From Desulfobacterales bacterium (GTDB lineage: Bacteria > Desulfobacterota > Desulfobacteria > Desulfobacterales > UBA2156), in the NCBI GenBank assembly GCA_011049715.1, contig DRHF01000109.1, positions 1 through 64,000 of the forward strand: 64,000 nucleotides of DNA, written 5' to 3'. The notes beneath the pieces are model-generated. The model made no database searches. It had not been told where the DNA came from and worked only from the letters and a program-made list of their open reading frames with translations. Below, in pieces: positions 63,744-64,000 of this stretch; position 1 is the first letter of the stretch; the number at the start of each line of letters is the position of its first letter. The position numbers and the translations under genes are program-made.

Positions 63744-64000
63744 ATGAACAGACATTCACTTTCTTTATCTCACCTATTCCCCCTGATTCTTGTCATTGTT
63801 TTGCTGGGGAGTGGTCGCATATCCTATGGAGCAAGCGGCACGAGCTACCGTATTGATAAAGATACGGCAGGGCATATAGAAGTGACGGATCACATTCTCA
63901 ATCTGAGTATCATCTCTAATGATCCCAACACGTACAAGGCTGAATACGAAGCCGGCTTCATTCAAGGAAGATTGCAAAAAGACCAGATCATCGCCACTCG
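63744..64000 (+). CDS. Secreted protein, N-terminal part (runs off the window)
   Basis: GGAGG precedes the ATG at 63744. About 85 residues are present: signal peptide with hydrophobic LFPLILVIVLLGSGR, then YRIDKDTAGHIEVTDHILN, and KAEYEAGFIQGRLQKDQ. The EAGFIQGRLQ stretch recalls phospholipase B or C45-type acylases, but only the start is visible, so no function is assigned. Probably co-transcribed with the hybrid kinase. Confidence 0.65.
   Translation, partial: MNRHSLSLSHLFPLILVIVLLGSGRISYGASGTSYRIDKDTAGHIEVTDHILNLSIISNDPNTYKAEYEAGFIQGRLQKDQIIAT

Noticed and set aside
1-64000. tRNA, rRNA, riboswitch and CRISPR candidates
   Set aside because: None recognised by eye on either strand; a covariance-model search (tRNA, Rfam) would be decisive.

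Overview
The window looks like a chromosomal segment of a Gram-negative anaerobic bacterium, most likely a Desulfobacterota (delta-proteobacterial, Desulfobacteraceae-like) strain. The reasons are the pairing of an indolepyruvate:ferredoxin oxidoreductase (iorAB) with phenylacetate-CoA ligase, a second 2-oxoacid:ferredoxin oxidoreductase fused to a GltD/ferredoxin-type subunit, sigma-54 controlled type IVa pilins, LPS-assembly and O-antigen type genes, and many decayed insertion sequences. No rRNA, tRNA or CRISPR array was seen.

Layout. 1-8.7 kb is housekeeping: a partial murJ, rpsT (TTG start, possible attenuator leader), lptE, leuS, pgpA, lepB, pyrC and a PilR-type sigma-54 regulator. 8.7-10.4 kb holds two tandem type IV pilin genes made by duplication of a [3' pilR + pilA] unit; a scar of the copied pilR survives between them, and the two pilin promoters differ at the -12 position. 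10.5-17.1 kb carries three tandem GT-C/TMTC-like membrane proteins with C-terminal TPRs and a dolichol-phosphate-mannose-synthase-like GT2, a plausible pilin or surface glycosylation set. 17-46 kb is a mosaic polysaccharide region: GT2, GT4 and GT-C glycosyltransferases, methyltransferases, a Wzx flippase, an aminotransferase/LpxD-like acyltransferase/ACP/LuxE/LuxC cassette, three toxin-antitoxin modules, IS66 and IS200 remnants, and pseudogene debris (DsbA, WbqC, alpha/beta hydrolase, AlbA/RecG-like). 47.2-59.2 kb is metabolic: a cyclophilin-like protein, iorA-iorB-paaK followed by two histidine kinases (one with a Cys-rich insert), then on the opposite strand porC-(GltD+ferredoxin)-porA-porB. 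59.4-64 kb holds an IS91-type remnant, a periplasmic binding protein, a hybrid histidine kinase and the start of a secreted protein.

Two families of short non-autonomous (MITE-like) elements are each present twice, with clean terminal inverted repeats and target duplications. Family A (4848-5138 and 59382-59579) has 7-bp AT-rich duplications. Family B (17153-17331 and 54625-54803, both exactly 179 bp) has 3-bp TAA/TTA duplications, and its second copy supplies the stop codon of porB.

The most unusual gene set is 32.6-39.2 kb: a DegT-type sugar aminotransferase, an LpxD-like acyltransferase, an unrecognised 232-aa protein, a methyltransferase, a stand-alone acyl carrier protein and a LuxE/LuxC pair, apparently one operon. 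It looks like a dedicated acyl-activation route feeding an amino-sugar or other surface-glycan modification, but the product cannot be read from sequence alone.
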